From Desulfarculaceae bacterium (lineage in GTDB: Bacteria; Desulfobacterota; Desulfarculia; Desulfarculales; Desulfarculaceae), in assembly GCA_021737645.1 (NCBI GenBank), contig JAIPDO010000005.1, forward strand, positions 1 through 64,000: a stretch of 64,000 bases of DNA. The letters are read 5' to 3'. Below, piece after piece: positions 23,751 to 32,689 of this stretch; positions within the stretch are counted from its first letter, which is position 1; each line of letters starts with the position of its first letter. Made by a program: the position numbers and the translations under genes. Below the pieces are notes generated by a model, which made no database searches, was not told the origin of the DNA, and saw nothing but the letters and a program-made list of their open reading frames with translations.

Positions 23751-25112
23751 TTAGAAGTATTCCAGGCGCACGGTGAGAAGCTTTTCCACCTTCTTGAGCA
23801 CCTTGCGGGTAACGAAAATCACCAGGCGGTCGCCGGGTTGCACCACGGTGTCGCCGGTGGCGATCTCCACTGATTCGTTTTTGATCACCGCCGCCACCAG
23901 CGAGCCCTGGGGCAGGTTCACCTGGCTGAGCGGCTTGCCCACCACCTCGCTGGTCTCCTGGGCCTCCACCTCGATGACCTCGGTGTCCTCGTCCTTGAGC
24001 GGGGCCACGGCCAAGACCTTGCCCGCCCTGAGGTGGCGCAGGATGGCTCCCACCGCCGCGAAACGGGGGCTCACCACCAAATCCAGGCCCAGGGAGCTGA
24101 CCAGGGGCACGTAGCCCAAATGAGCCACCCTGGCGATGGTGCGGCGCGCGCCCATCTTGCGTCCCAACAGGGCGATGAGAACGTTGTCTTCCTCATCGTC
24201 GGTGACCGCCGCGAACACGTCGGCCGCGCCCACGTTCTCCTCTTCCAGCAGGCTCATGTCGGTGCCGTCGCCGTTGAGGATGGTGACGTCCTCCAGCTGG
24301 TCCACCAGCCGCTCGCAGCGGGCTTCGTTCTTTTCGATGATGCGTATCTTGATGCCCCGCTCGCGGGCCCACTGGGCCACCAAGCGGCCGATGGCCCCGC
24401 CGCCCACCACCACCAGGTTGCGCACCGGCTGGCTCTGCAAGCCAAAGTGCTCCACCACCAAGTCGATGTTTTCGCTGCGGGTGACCACGTAGGCCAGGTC
24501 GTCGGAAAGGATCACGTCGTCGCCCCGGGGGATGATGGACTTGCCGCCGCGCTCGATGGCCACCACCAAAAAGCGCGGCCCCCCGGCGATGCGCAGTTCG
24601 CTGAGCGGCTGGCCCACGTGGGCGCAGGTGGGGGGAATTTTTAGCCCCAGCATCTTGACCATGCCCCCGGCGAAGTCGGCCACGCTGCTGGCCGCGGGCA
24701 CCGCCAAAAACTGCATGATCTGGGTGGCCACCTCCCGCTCGGGGTTAATAACCGTATCCACGTCCAGGCTGGCCGCGCCCACTTCCTCGAAAAAATCCAG
24801 ATAATCGGTGCTGCGGATGCGGGCGATCAGGGTGGCCGCCGGAGCCAGCAAACGGGCGAAACGGCAGGCGGCCAGGTTCACCTCGTCGCTGTTGGTGACC
24901 ACCAACACCAGATCGGCCTTGTGCACCCCGGCGGTCCTGAGCACCGCCGGGCTCGAGCCCTGGCCCACCAGGGTCTGCACGTCCATCTGCTCGGATATCT
25001 GGCGCACCCGCTCGGGCAGGCTGTCCACCACCACCACCCGGTGGCCTTCGTGGGACAGCCTGAGCGCGGTGTGAAAGCCCACCTCGCCCGCGCCGATGAT
25101 CAGAACTTGCAC
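23751..25112 (-). CDS. trkA: Trk potassium system regulatory NAD-binding protein
   Basis: A 453-aa peripheral subunit with two RCK (TrkA-N plus TrkA-C) modules. The first Rossmann motif is IGAGEVG (6-12) and the second VVGGGAIGRL (about 235-244). It binds NAD(H) or ATP and gates TrkH. The start is GTG with GGAGG 5 nt upstream. It follows a glycosyltransferase gene by 76 bp, and the gap holds TATAAT on the minus strand (25161-25166), which could give the trk genes their own promoter. Confidence 0.94.
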   Translation of the reverse strand: MQVLIIGAGEVGFHTALRLSHEGHRVVVVDSLPERVRQISEQMDVQTLVGQGSSPAVLRTAGVHKADLVLVVTNSDEVNLAACRFARLLAPAATLIARIRSTDYLDFFEEVGAASLDVDTVINPEREVATQIMQFLAVPAASSVADFAGGMVKMLGLKIPPTCAHVGQPLSELRIAGGPRFLVVAIERGGKSIIPRGDDVILSDDLAYVVTRSENIDLVVEHFGLQSQPVRNLVVVGGGAIGRLVAQWARERGIKIRIIEKNEARCERLVDQLEDVTILNGDGTDMSLLEEENVGAADVFAAVTDDEEDNVLIALLGRKMGARRTIARVAHLGYVPLVSSLGLDLVVSPRFAAVGAILRHLRAGKVLAVAPLKDEDTEVIEVEAQETSEVVGKPLSQVNLPQGSLVAAVIKNESVEIATGDTVVQPGDRLVIFVTRKVLKKVEKLLTVRLEYF

Positions 25113-25188
25113 GGAGTCCTCCCCAAGAAATTATGGGCCGCTAAACGCCGCTGGGCCGCCATTATAGCGGCCCGCTGGGAAAAAGCTA

Positions 25189-26364
25189 TCATCGCTCCCG
25201 GGCCGGGTCAACTTCCGAGGAAGCAAGGACCTCGGCCAGAAAAGCGCTCATGCGGCGCATGAAGACCCCGGTGTCAAAGCCAGCCGCGTGCTCGGCCAGG
25301 GCCTGGGGGTCAAAGGATTCCAGCCCGGCCTCCAACTCGTCCAGGGCGGCGGCCATGGCGCCCGCCTCCTGGCGGTGAAAAAACACCCCCGTGGGCGCAC
25401 GCCCGACCGGGTCGTGCAGACCCACCACCGTCTCCATGGCTCCCCCCTTGGCATAGGCCACCACCGGGCGGCCCGAGGCCATGGACTCCAGGGGAGTGAT
25501 GCCGAAATCCTCCTCGCCGGGAAACAAAAAGGCCCGAGCCTTGGCGTAGAGCCCGGCCAAGTGCTCGTCGCTCACCCATCCCATGAACTCCACCGTCGGC
25601 CCGGCCATGGCTTTGAGGCGATCCTCTTCCGGCCCGCTGCCCACCACGATCAGCCGCCGTCCGGCCTTGTTGCAGGCCTGGACGGCCAGGTCCACCCGCT
25701 TGTAGGGCACCAGGGCGCTGACCACCAGGTAGTAGTCATCCACCTGGGCCGCTGGGGCGAAGCGCCCGGCGTCCACCGGAGGGTGGATAACCTGGGAGCG
25801 GCGCCCGTAATGGCGCTCTATGCGCCGGGCCACGTGGCGGCTGTTGGCCAGAAAATGATGCACCCGGCCGCAGGTGGACACATCCCAACGCTGAAAACGC
25901 CCGCGCAGCAGGGGCATGACGTAGCGGGCCGCCCCACCCCGGCCGGGGCCGAAGTACTCGGAGTACATGTCCCAGATGTAGCGCATGGGCGTGTGCAGGT
26001 AGCTCACGTGCACCGAGCCCTGGGGCGGACGCACCGCCTTGGCCACGCAGTGGCTGGTGGATAGCACCAAATCGCAGGGCGGCAGCTTGAGCGAGTTGAC
26101 CGCCTGGGGGAACAGGGGCAGATAGTGGCGGTAGCGTTTGCCCGCCAGGGGCAGCGACTGCAAAAAAGAGGTGCGGATGGGCCGCTGTTCGATGAGGCTG
26201 CTCACCGAGCCCGGCACATGCAACAGGGTGTACAGCGGCGCCTGGGGAAAGATGCGGCACAGGGCCTCCAGCACCTTTTCTCCGCCGCGCATGCCGGTGA
26301 GCCAGTCGTGCACCAGCACCACCCGGACCCCGGTGAGGGTGGGCGGCAGGGGGGAAACGCTCAT
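25189..26364 (-). CDS. GT4-type glycosyltransferase
   Basis: A 391-aa GT-B fold retaining glycosyltransferase. It has the N-terminal VVLVHDWLTGMRGGEK loop, LHTPMRYIW, and the C-terminal GT4 motif EEDFGITPLESMASG (E-x7-E), which binds the nucleotide sugar. The start at 26364 overlaps the preceding gene stop in ATGA. Probable sugar transfer to a polyprenyl-linked or lipid acceptor on the cytoplasmic side; the sugar is unknown. Confidence 0.88.
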   Translation of the reverse strand: MSVSPLPPTLTGVRVVLVHDWLTGMRGGEKVLEALCRIFPQAPLYTLLHVPGSVSSLIEQRPIRTSFLQSLPLAGKRYRHYLPLFPQAVNSLKLPPCDLVLSTSHCVAKAVRPPQGSVHVSYLHTPMRYIWDMYSEYFGPGRGGAARYVMPLLRGRFQRWDVSTCGRVHHFLANSRHVARRIERHYGRRSQVIHPPVDAGRFAPAAQVDDYYLVVSALVPYKRVDLAVQACNKAGRRLIVVGSGPEEDRLKAMAGPTVEFMGWVSDEHLAGLYAKARAFLFPGEEDFGITPLESMASGRPVVAYAKGGAMETVVGLHDPVGRAPTGVFFHRQEAGAMAAALDELEAGLESFDPQALAEHAAGFDTGVFMRRMSAFLAEVLASSEVDPARER

Positions 26365-27452
26365 CGCCACCTCGCCGCCACCCGGCGGTAAGTGGCCAGG
26401 GTGGTCTTGGCGGTGCGGGCCCAGGAGAACTTGGCCGCCTGTCCCGGACCGGCCTGGCGCAGGCGCTGGGCCAGGGCCGAATCAATCATCAAGCGCCCCA
26501 GACCCTCGGCCAGGGATTCGGCGTCCGGCTCGCACAGCAGCCCGGCCTCGCCCACCACCTCGGGCAGGGAGGCCCGGTTGGCGGCCAGCACCGGCGCGCC
26601 GCAGGCCATGGCCTCCAGGGCGGGCAGGCCGAAGCCCTCGTAGAGCGAGGGCACCACCACCGCCCAAGCCAAGCCGTATGCCGTGGCCAAGTCCGCGTCT
26701 TCCAGAGAGGCCAGCAAAATCAAATCATCGCTGGGCTTGGCCCAGTCGGCCTGCCCCGGCCCAACCCCCACCACAACCAGCGGCGGCACCTCGATGCCGC
26801 CGGGCGGGTTGCGCAAAAGCTGCTGATGGGCCTCGACCAAAGCGCCCAGGTTCTTGTGGCGCTTGGGGTTGCCCACTCCCAATACGTAGCGCTCCGGCAG
26901 GCCCGGTGGGGGATTCGCCCCCTTGGCCGGCGGCTTGAAGGCCTCGCCCGCCGCGTTGGGGGTGATGACTATCTTGCCCTCGGGCACCCCCATGAGCTCG
27001 ATGAGGTCCTGCTTGGAATGTTTGCTGGGGGTGAACACCGCCCCGGCGCGTTTGGCCGCCGGAGCCACGAACCAAAGATAGAAAAAGCGGTAGCGCAGAC
27101 CGTGGTCCTTGGGGAAACGCAGGTGAATGAGATCGTGGATGGTAAAGACCATGGGGCCGTTGAAGCGGGCGGGGGGAGCATAAAAGGGGCAGTGATAAAT
27201 CTCGGGCTTCAGGCCGCTGATCAAGCGGGCCATGCTCATCTGGCTGGAAATGCCGTAAGGGGCCACGTTGGCGGCGATAGCCACCACCCTGGGGTCGGAG
27301 GGCAAAAATTTGGCGTATTCGGGCTTGCGCACCAACGCCCCCACGGCAAGCTCCGGCTCGGCATCCAGCATGGCCTGCAAGAGCTCCAGGGCATAGCGGG
27401 CCATGCCGTGCATCTGGCCGGTCAACAGTCTAAGGTCGTAGATGAGTTTCAA
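26361..27452 (-). CDS. GT1/GT4-type glycosyltransferase
   Basis: A 363-aa GT-B enzyme with the classical donor-binding run YEGFGLPALEAMACG (about 283-297) and a GMARY N-terminal loop. Mannosyl- or rhamnosyl-transferases look alike. It overlaps the next GT4 gene by 4 bp. It lies 43 bp downstream of the frameshifted GT2 gene. Confidence 0.88.
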   Translation of the reverse strand: MKLIYDLRLLTGQMHGMARYALELLQAMLDAEPELAVGALVRKPEYAKFLPSDPRVVAIAANVAPYGISSQMSMARLISGLKPEIYHCPFYAPPARFNGPMVFTIHDLIHLRFPKDHGLRYRFFYLWFVAPAAKRAGAVFTPSKHSKQDLIELMGVPEGKIVITPNAAGEAFKPPAKGANPPPGLPERYVLGVGNPKRHKNLGALVEAHQQLLRNPPGGIEVPPLVVVGVGPGQADWAKPSDDLILLASLEDADLATAYGLAWAVVVPSLYEGFGLPALEAMACGAPVLAANRASLPEVVGEAGLLCEPDAESLAEGLGRLMIDSALAQRLRQAGPGQAAKFSWARTAKTTLATYRRVAARWR

Positions 27453-27495
27453 GACGCAGTCCTCATGGGGGGCCCAAGCCGCTCCCCAGGGGGGA

Positions 27496-28454
27496 TCAGC
27501 CCCGCTGGGCCGGGGTGTAGTTAATCACCTGGCGCACGGCGTAGATGGGCTTGGCCTGGGCCTCGTAGTAGGTGCGCACCTGCATCTCGCCCAACAGGCC
27601 GATGCATACGAGCTGCACCCCGATGAACAAAAGCAAGATCGCCAGGAACAGGCCGGGTTTGCCCCACAGGGGAACCCCGGCGAAGAACTTCAGGCAGGTG
27701 TAGTAAAGGCCCAGGAGAAAACCGGCCCCAAAGGTCATGAGCCCCCAAAGGCCGAAGATCTGTATGGGCCTGGTGGAGTAGGACAAGAGGAACTTCACGG
27801 TGATCAGATCAAGGAGCACCCTGGGCGTGCGGCCGATGCCGTACTTGCTCTTGCCCGCCTTGCGCGCCCGGTGATTCACCTTCACCTCTGCGATATTCAC
27901 TCCCATCAGCGAAGCGATGGCCGGGATGAAACGGTGCAGTTCGCCGTACAGGCGCACGTTCTGGATAACCTCGGACTTGAAGGCCTTGAGGGTGCAGCCG
28001 TAGTCGTGCAGCTTGACCTTGGTGATCTTGCTGATGAGCCCGTTGGCCAGCTTGGAAGGCAGCCTGCGCGAGAGGTACTTGTCCTGGCGGTCGTGGCGCC
28101 AGCCCGCCGCGATGTCATAGCCGTCGGCCAGCTTGGTCAGCAGCTTGGGAATGTCGCGGGGGTCGTTTTGCAGGTCACCGTCCATGGTCACGACGATGTC
28201 GCCTGGGCATGGTCGAAACCCGCGCTCATGGCTGCGGTCTGGCCGAAATTCTTGCGCAGGCGCACCACCACGTCGCGGGGCTCCTCGGCGGCCATGCGGG
28301 CCAGCATGTCAAAGCTGTCGTCCCGGGAGCCGTCATCCACGTAGATCACCTCATAGTCCAGGCCCAGAGGCTCCAGGGCCTCGTGCAGTTCCTGGTGCAG
28401 GGACTCCAGGTTGGCGCTCTCGTTGTATATCGGTACGACGACTGACAGATCCAC
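27496..28454 (-). pseudogene. GT2 polyprenyl-phosphate sugar transferase, single-base frameshift
   Basis: Two frames together make one GtrB/DPM1-like protein of about 319 aa. Frame one (28454 down to 28188, GTG start) covers VVVPIYNES, the DDGSRDDS metal motif and GQTAAMSAGFDHAQ, then reads ATSS and stops. The other frame resumes at DIVVTMDGDLQNDP and continues through GCTLKAFK and two C-terminal membrane helices. Adding one G in the run at 28198-28205 (minus strand CAGGCGAC to CAGGGCGAC) restores the family sequence exactly. Either a real recent mutation or a sequencing error. The intact enzyme would charge undecaprenyl phosphate with a sugar. Confidence 0.85.
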
Positions 28455-29003
28455 TTAGTTTCGTCCTTTGGTCCGGCGGCGCTTTACTCGCCGCCAGAAT
28501 AGAGCCAAGACCGCCGGCGGCCCCAGCAACAGGGTTTCCCAGACCATGGTCAAAAGATCGTGCTTCACGATGGCCCAGGTAAGGGCGTGGCGCTTAACAT
28601 CAAGAAATATAGCATGATGGGACAGCATATACTCCCCGGAAAAGGGCCAGAGCAAGGGTATCCCAAAGGGGGCCTTGGTGTCCACGTTGAGGTAGTCCAG
28701 CAATATGTGGCTGGCGTAGGCGGCCAGAGCCCCCAGGGCCAGCCAACCGCCCTGTGGCCTGCGCCGGGCCCACAGCCAGGCCAGCAGCCCGGCCACCGCC
28801 GCGGCGGTGATGGAGTGGCTCACTCCCCGGTGCCAGGCGGCCCCTTGGCCCAATATCAGGCCGGGGATAAAGTCCAGGTCGGCCAGCAACCCGAAGCCCG
28901 CGAAGAAGACCAGGTCCTTCACCGGCCCCAGGATGGTGCGCCCGCCGCTGGCGGCGGTGCCAAAGGCCACTCCGGCCAGGGCGTGGCCCAGGGGGGTGGG
29001 CAT
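28455..29003 (-). CDS. Membrane-bound metal-dependent hydrolase (DUF457/YdjM-like)
   Basis: A 182-aa integral membrane protein. The conserved histidine/aspartate ladder is visible: TPLGHALAG, DLDFIPG, HRGVSHS, HILLDYLN, and a late SHHAIFLD. These are hallmarks of the YdjM/DUF457 metal-dependent hydrolase family, thought to act on lipid-type substrates. It lies directly against the GT2 start and 14 bp after the epimerase. Confidence 0.8.
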   Translation of the reverse strand: MPTPLGHALAGVAFGTAASGGRTILGPVKDLVFFAGFGLLADLDFIPGLILGQGAAWHRGVSHSITAAAVAGLLAWLWARRRPQGGWLALGALAAYASHILLDYLNVDTKAPFGIPLLWPFSGEYMLSHHAIFLDVKRHALTWAIVKHDLLTMVWETLLLGPPAVLALFWRRVKRRRTKGRN

Positions 29004-29017
29004 GGCCTAGCTCAACC

Positions 29018-30004
29018 TCACTTGAGGTAGCCCATCTCTTGATACCAGAGGTAGGTGTTTTTTAGACCTTCGTCGATGCCCACCTTGGGAGCGTAACCCA
29101 GCTCGGCCTTGGCCTTGTCGATCTTAAAGGCCCGGTTCTGGCGGTACCAGTCCACCCTCCGAGGGAAGATGGGCGGGGTCACCCCAAAGGGCTTGCACAG
29201 CTTTTCGCACACGTGCCCGGCGGCCACCAGGGGCCACACCGGGTAATGGGGAATCTTCACTTCCCGGCCCATGGCCTGAGCAACCCGCTTGACCAGTTCC
29301 TCGATGGGGTAGAAGTGCTCGTCGGCGATGAGGTAGGCCTGGCCCAAGCCCTTGTCCTCCTCCTGGGCCAGGAGGAAGGCGTCCACCAGGTTGTCGATGT
29401 ACAGCGGGTGGTACAGGGTCTTGCCCGAGCCGAACATGGGGAACACCCCCTTGGCCACCCGGGAGTAGATCATGAAAAAGCGCTCCGGGTCGCCGGGGCC
29501 GTAGATGGCCGCTGGCCTGAGTATGCTGGTCTTCATGCCCTGGGCGAAAAACTCCTGGGCCACCAACTCGCCGTTGTACTTGGTCTGCTGGTAATAGTCC
29601 GCCGGCTGGATTGGGGCCTCCTCACCACCGGGAGGGTTGTCCACATTGCCGTGCACTCCGCAGGTGGAGCAGTAGACCACCTTGCGCACCCCGTGGCGCA
29701 CCGCCGCCTCGAAGACGTTGCGGGTACCGCCGGTGTTTACGTCGTCGTAAAAGGTCTCGGGCACGTTTAGCTCGCGGAAAGCGGCGGCCAGGTGATGGAC
29801 GATCTCCACCCCCTGCATGGCCTTTTCCACCAGGTCCTTGTCGGTCACCGAGCCAATATGCACCTCGGCCCCGGCCTCGCGGAGGTTCTGGGGGATGAGG
29901 CCTTCCTTGTAGTCCAGGGCCACCACTTGGTGCCCCAGGGATATGAGCTTTTTAACCAGGGCCGAGCCGGTAAAGCCGGTGCCGCCGGTCACCAAAATTT
30001 TCAT
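29018..30004 (-). CDS. NAD-dependent sugar epimerase/dehydratase (extended SDR)
   Basis: A 328-aa extended short-chain dehydrogenase. NAD motif GGTGFTGS (7-14), catalytic Y-x3-K in YQQTKYNGE, and RPAAIYGPGD. Closest in style to dihydroflavonol-reductase/HpnA-like epimerases acting on nucleotide sugars or lipid-linked substrates. It overlaps the methyltransferase gene by 4 bp. Confidence 0.85.
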   Translation of the reverse strand: MKILVTGGTGFTGSALVKKLISLGHQVVALDYKEGLIPQNLREAGAEVHIGSVTDKDLVEKAMQGVEIVHHLAAAFRELNVPETFYDDVNTGGTRNVFEAAVRHGVRKVVYCSTCGVHGNVDNPPGGEEAPIQPADYYQQTKYNGELVAQEFFAQGMKTSILRPAAIYGPGDPERFFMIYSRVAKGVFPMFGSGKTLYHPLYIDNLVDAFLLAQEEDKGLGQAYLIADEHFYPIEELVKRVAQAMGREVKIPHYPVWPLVAAGHVCEKLCKPFGVTPPIFPRRVDWYRQNRAFKIDKAKAELGYAPKVGIDEGLKNTYLWYQEMGYLK

Positions 30005-30798
30005 TTATTACTCCTGCGCCTCGCCTGAACTATGAGTCTATATCCTTTGAAAAACGGCAAAAGCACATCCAGGCCCACCCAGGCCCGCATGGCCGGGTAA
30101 AGGGCCTTCATGGCTCCCGCGCCGCCGCCGCTCCAGTCGGCCTGGGTGACCACCGTCCCCTTGGCCGTGGAGGTTTGGCCCCCCTTGCGGCGCTTTTTGA
30201 TCACATACCCAAAATTGAGCGCCGTGTCCAACAGCTCGGAGAAAGTTTTGCAATAGGTGTTGGCGGCCGTGACGTCGAAGTATGGCTCCAGCAGGGTGGT
30301 GAGGCTGTCACGCCGGTAACCGGGCCGAAGATGCCCGTGCCACTGGTCGGTGAGGCCGATGGCGTGGCGCAGGGGCCACACCAGGGACCAGCGGGGCTCC
30401 CGTGGCACGTTGACGATGAGCCGGCCGCCGGGTCTCAGGATGCGGGCCAGCTCGGCCACAAAGGCCTTATCGCCGGGAATGTGCTCCAGAAAATCCACCA
30501 CCACGATGGTGTCGAACTCGTTGTCATCAAAGGGGGTTGGGCCGCCGTCGATTTGCTCAACCCGCCCCCCCACCAGGGAGCGGATGCTGGCCACCGCCTC
30601 GGGGGCCAGGTCCGCGCTGGCCCAGTCGCCCCCGTTTTGGCGCAAGAGGAGGCTCACCACCCCGTTGTCCGCCCCTATGTCCAGGCAGCGCTGGCCGGTG
30701 GTGTCGCCCAACAGGGCCTTTATGTTGCTAAATTTTTGCTGCTTGAGCACCGAGCGCTTGAACAGCTCCAGGGCCCAGCCCGCCTTATCCTGGCTCAT
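30001..30798 (-). CDS. Class I SAM-dependent methyltransferase
   Basis: A 265-aa protein with motif I CLDIGADNGVVSLLL (about 36-50), acidic loop VVVDFLEH and motif LARILRPGGRLIVNVP. This is the Methyltransf_11 pattern. In a glycan operon it may methylate a sugar or lipid. It overlaps both neighbours by 4 bp. Confidence 0.82.
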   Translation of the reverse strand: MSQDKAGWALELFKRSVLKQQKFSNIKALLGDTTGQRCLDIGADNGVVSLLLRQNGGDWASADLAPEAVASIRSLVGGRVEQIDGGPTPFDDNEFDTIVVVDFLEHIPGDKAFVAELARILRPGGRLIVNVPREPRWSLVWPLRHAIGLTDQWHGHLRPGYRRDSLTTLLEPYFDVTAANTYCKTFSELLDTALNFGYVIKKRRKGGQTSTAKGTVVTQADWSGGGAGAMKALYPAMRAWVGLDVLLPFFKGYRLIVQARRRSNK

Positions 30799-31961
30799 GG
30801 CCGCCCTCCCCGTTCCAGGGCGCTTTCCAGGCTCTCATAAAAGCCGTGCAGCTTGCGGCGGTAGGCTTCCAGGCTGTAGTGGCTTGCCATGCGCTCCTGG
30901 GCGGCGGCGGCCAAGGCCCGGCCCTGCTCGGGATGGTCAAGCAGCTCGCCGAGGCCACGGGCCAGGTCCCCGGCGTTGGGCTCCACCAATAGGCTGATGC
31001 CGTCGTCCAAAACCTGGGTGTGGGTTGCCAAACGGGTGGCCACCAGGGGGCGTCCCGAGTCCAAATAGGAGTAAATCTTCATGGGGGTGTTCTCGCCCTG
31101 GATGCGTGGGCTCACCAAAATATCGGCCTGATCCAGGTAATGGGCCAGATGGGCCGGGGGGCGCGGCCCCAGGAAGTGGGCGGTGCCTTCCAGACCCATG
31201 GCCTGGGCTTGGCCTCGGTATTTGGCCACGTCCTTGTCGCTGCCCCCGATCACCACCAGATGGGCCTCGGGGTGCTTCACGGCTGCGAGCGCGAAAGCCT
31301 CCAGCAAAAGGTCGATGCCCTGGTAGGATTCCAGATTGCCCACGTACATGATCACCGGGCCGTCCAGGCCCAGGCGCTCCTCGGGCGGCTCGCCGAGCTG
31401 CTCCAAGAGGCTCACGTCCTCCAGGCGGCACACCGGCACGCGGGCGTCATGGCCCTGGGCCACCTCCACCAGGGACTGGCACACCGCCACCACCCCGGCG
31501 CTTTCCTGCACCGCGCCCGCTTCCCAGCGCTCCCACATGCGGGCCAGGGGCTTGGCGATAGGAAACTTGTCGGCGATCTGGGCGGACATGCACGAATCCA
31601 TGTCGTAGATGTATGGTAGGCCGTATAGCTTCTTTAGGCGGCGGGCCATGAAGGCCGCCTCCTCCACCGCGTGCACCAAATCGAAACGGCCTTCAGCGGC
31701 CAAGCGTTTGGCCGCGGGCCACATGTACAAATCGCAAACTATTTTTTGCCAGGAGGGGCCCGGCGGCACTCCCCGCACCCAGGAAGGCGGGGTGATGCGG
31801 TGGATTGTTACGCCGGGTATCTCCACCTCGATCCCCTCGTGGTAGCAAAGCATTTCCACGGCGTGACCCTGCTCGGCCAGTTCCGAGGCCAACAAGCGCA
31901 CCGCTATAGGCGTGCCCCGCTCCTGGAAAAAGGGATGGGGCGCCAGGAGGAGAATCTTCAC
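30795..31961 (-). CDS. GT4-type glycosyltransferase
   Basis: A 388-aa GT-B protein. The N-terminus (LLLAPHPFFQERGTPIAVR) is the usual GT4 glycine-rich loop region and the C-terminal part has SPRIQGENTPMKIYSYL, a variant of the donor-binding segment in which the family E-x7-E is less typical. Start and stop each overlap a methyltransferase gene by 4 bp. Confidence 0.85.
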   Translation of the reverse strand: MKILLLAPHPFFQERGTPIAVRLLASELAEQGHAVEMLCYHEGIEVEIPGVTIHRITPPSWVRGVPPGPSWQKIVCDLYMWPAAKRLAAEGRFDLVHAVEEAAFMARRLKKLYGLPYIYDMDSCMSAQIADKFPIAKPLARMWERWEAGAVQESAGVVAVCQSLVEVAQGHDARVPVCRLEDVSLLEQLGEPPEERLGLDGPVIMYVGNLESYQGIDLLLEAFALAAVKHPEAHLVVIGGSDKDVAKYRGQAQAMGLEGTAHFLGPRPPAHLAHYLDQADILVSPRIQGENTPMKIYSYLDSGRPLVATRLATHTQVLDDGISLLVEPNAGDLARGLGELLDHPEQGRALAAAAQERMASHYSLEAYRRKLHGFYESLESALERGGRP

Positions 31962-32689
31962 GGTAGGCGCTCCATCCTGAGAATCACCGGCGAGCCCAGC
32001 AGGGCGGTCAGCCCCAGGCCCCGGGCCAGGCCCTCGGCGGACTTGGTGACGCCGCCCGATTTGAAGGCCCGGTGCAGAGCCATGGGCCAGAAGTGCTGCC
32101 GCCGCCGGGTGGGATGGCCGAAACCCTGGGCCGCGAAAAGCGCGTTCACTTCCTTGTCCCAGAAGCTCACAAAGGGCCGGGTGTGCTGGTTGTCGTCCAG
32201 GGACTGCTTGGCCTTGAATAGCGAATCGGCCGCCAAGTTGAAGCTCTTCTTGGCCGGGTAGTCCACCACCACCGCCCTCCGGGCCAGGCGGCAGAGCTGG
32301 GCCGCGTAGCCCGCCGGGTCGGCCACGTGGGTGAGCATGCGATAGCTCAGCACCAAGTCGAAGCTTTTTTCCGGCCAGGGCATGTTCATGAGGTCCACCG
32401 CCTGAAACTCATAGGAGCCGGGGGTCAGCAGGCGCTCCAGGCGCTGGGCGCAGGCGTCGCTGCTGCCCGCCACGGTGACCTGGTAGCCCGCCTGGCTCAA
32501 CGGCCCGGCCAGCTGGGCGTGGCCCCCGCCCACGTCCAAGACCTTGGCTCCGGGCCAGGGGGCGATAAGCTCCAGAGTGCGCGCGGTCTGCACCTTGAGG
32601 AAATAGGCCCCCACCTCTCCGCTGAAGCGCTGGGCATAGGCCTCGCTGGCGGTGACCAGATCGCAGTCCTCGCGGCGGGCGGGGCTCAT
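31958..32689 (-). CDS. Class I SAM-dependent methyltransferase
   Basis: A 243-aa methyltransferase with motif I VLDVGGGHAQLAGPL (about 46-60) and FDLVLSYRMLTHV. The true start is the ATG at 32689, overlapping the GlpD-like gene stop (ATGA). The open frame runs much further upstream but there it is antisense-quality sequence inside the neighbour. Probably methylates a glycan or lipid intermediate. Confidence 0.8.
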   Translation of the reverse strand: MSPARREDCDLVTASEAYAQRFSGEVGAYFLKVQTARTLELIAPWPGAKVLDVGGGHAQLAGPLSQAGYQVTVAGSSDACAQRLERLLTPGSYEFQAVDLMNMPWPEKSFDLVLSYRMLTHVADPAGYAAQLCRLARRAVVVDYPAKKSFNLAADSLFKAKQSLDDNQHTRPFVSFWDKEVNALFAAQGFGHPTRRRQHFWPMALHRAFKSGGVTKSAEGLARGLGLTALLGSPVILRMERLP

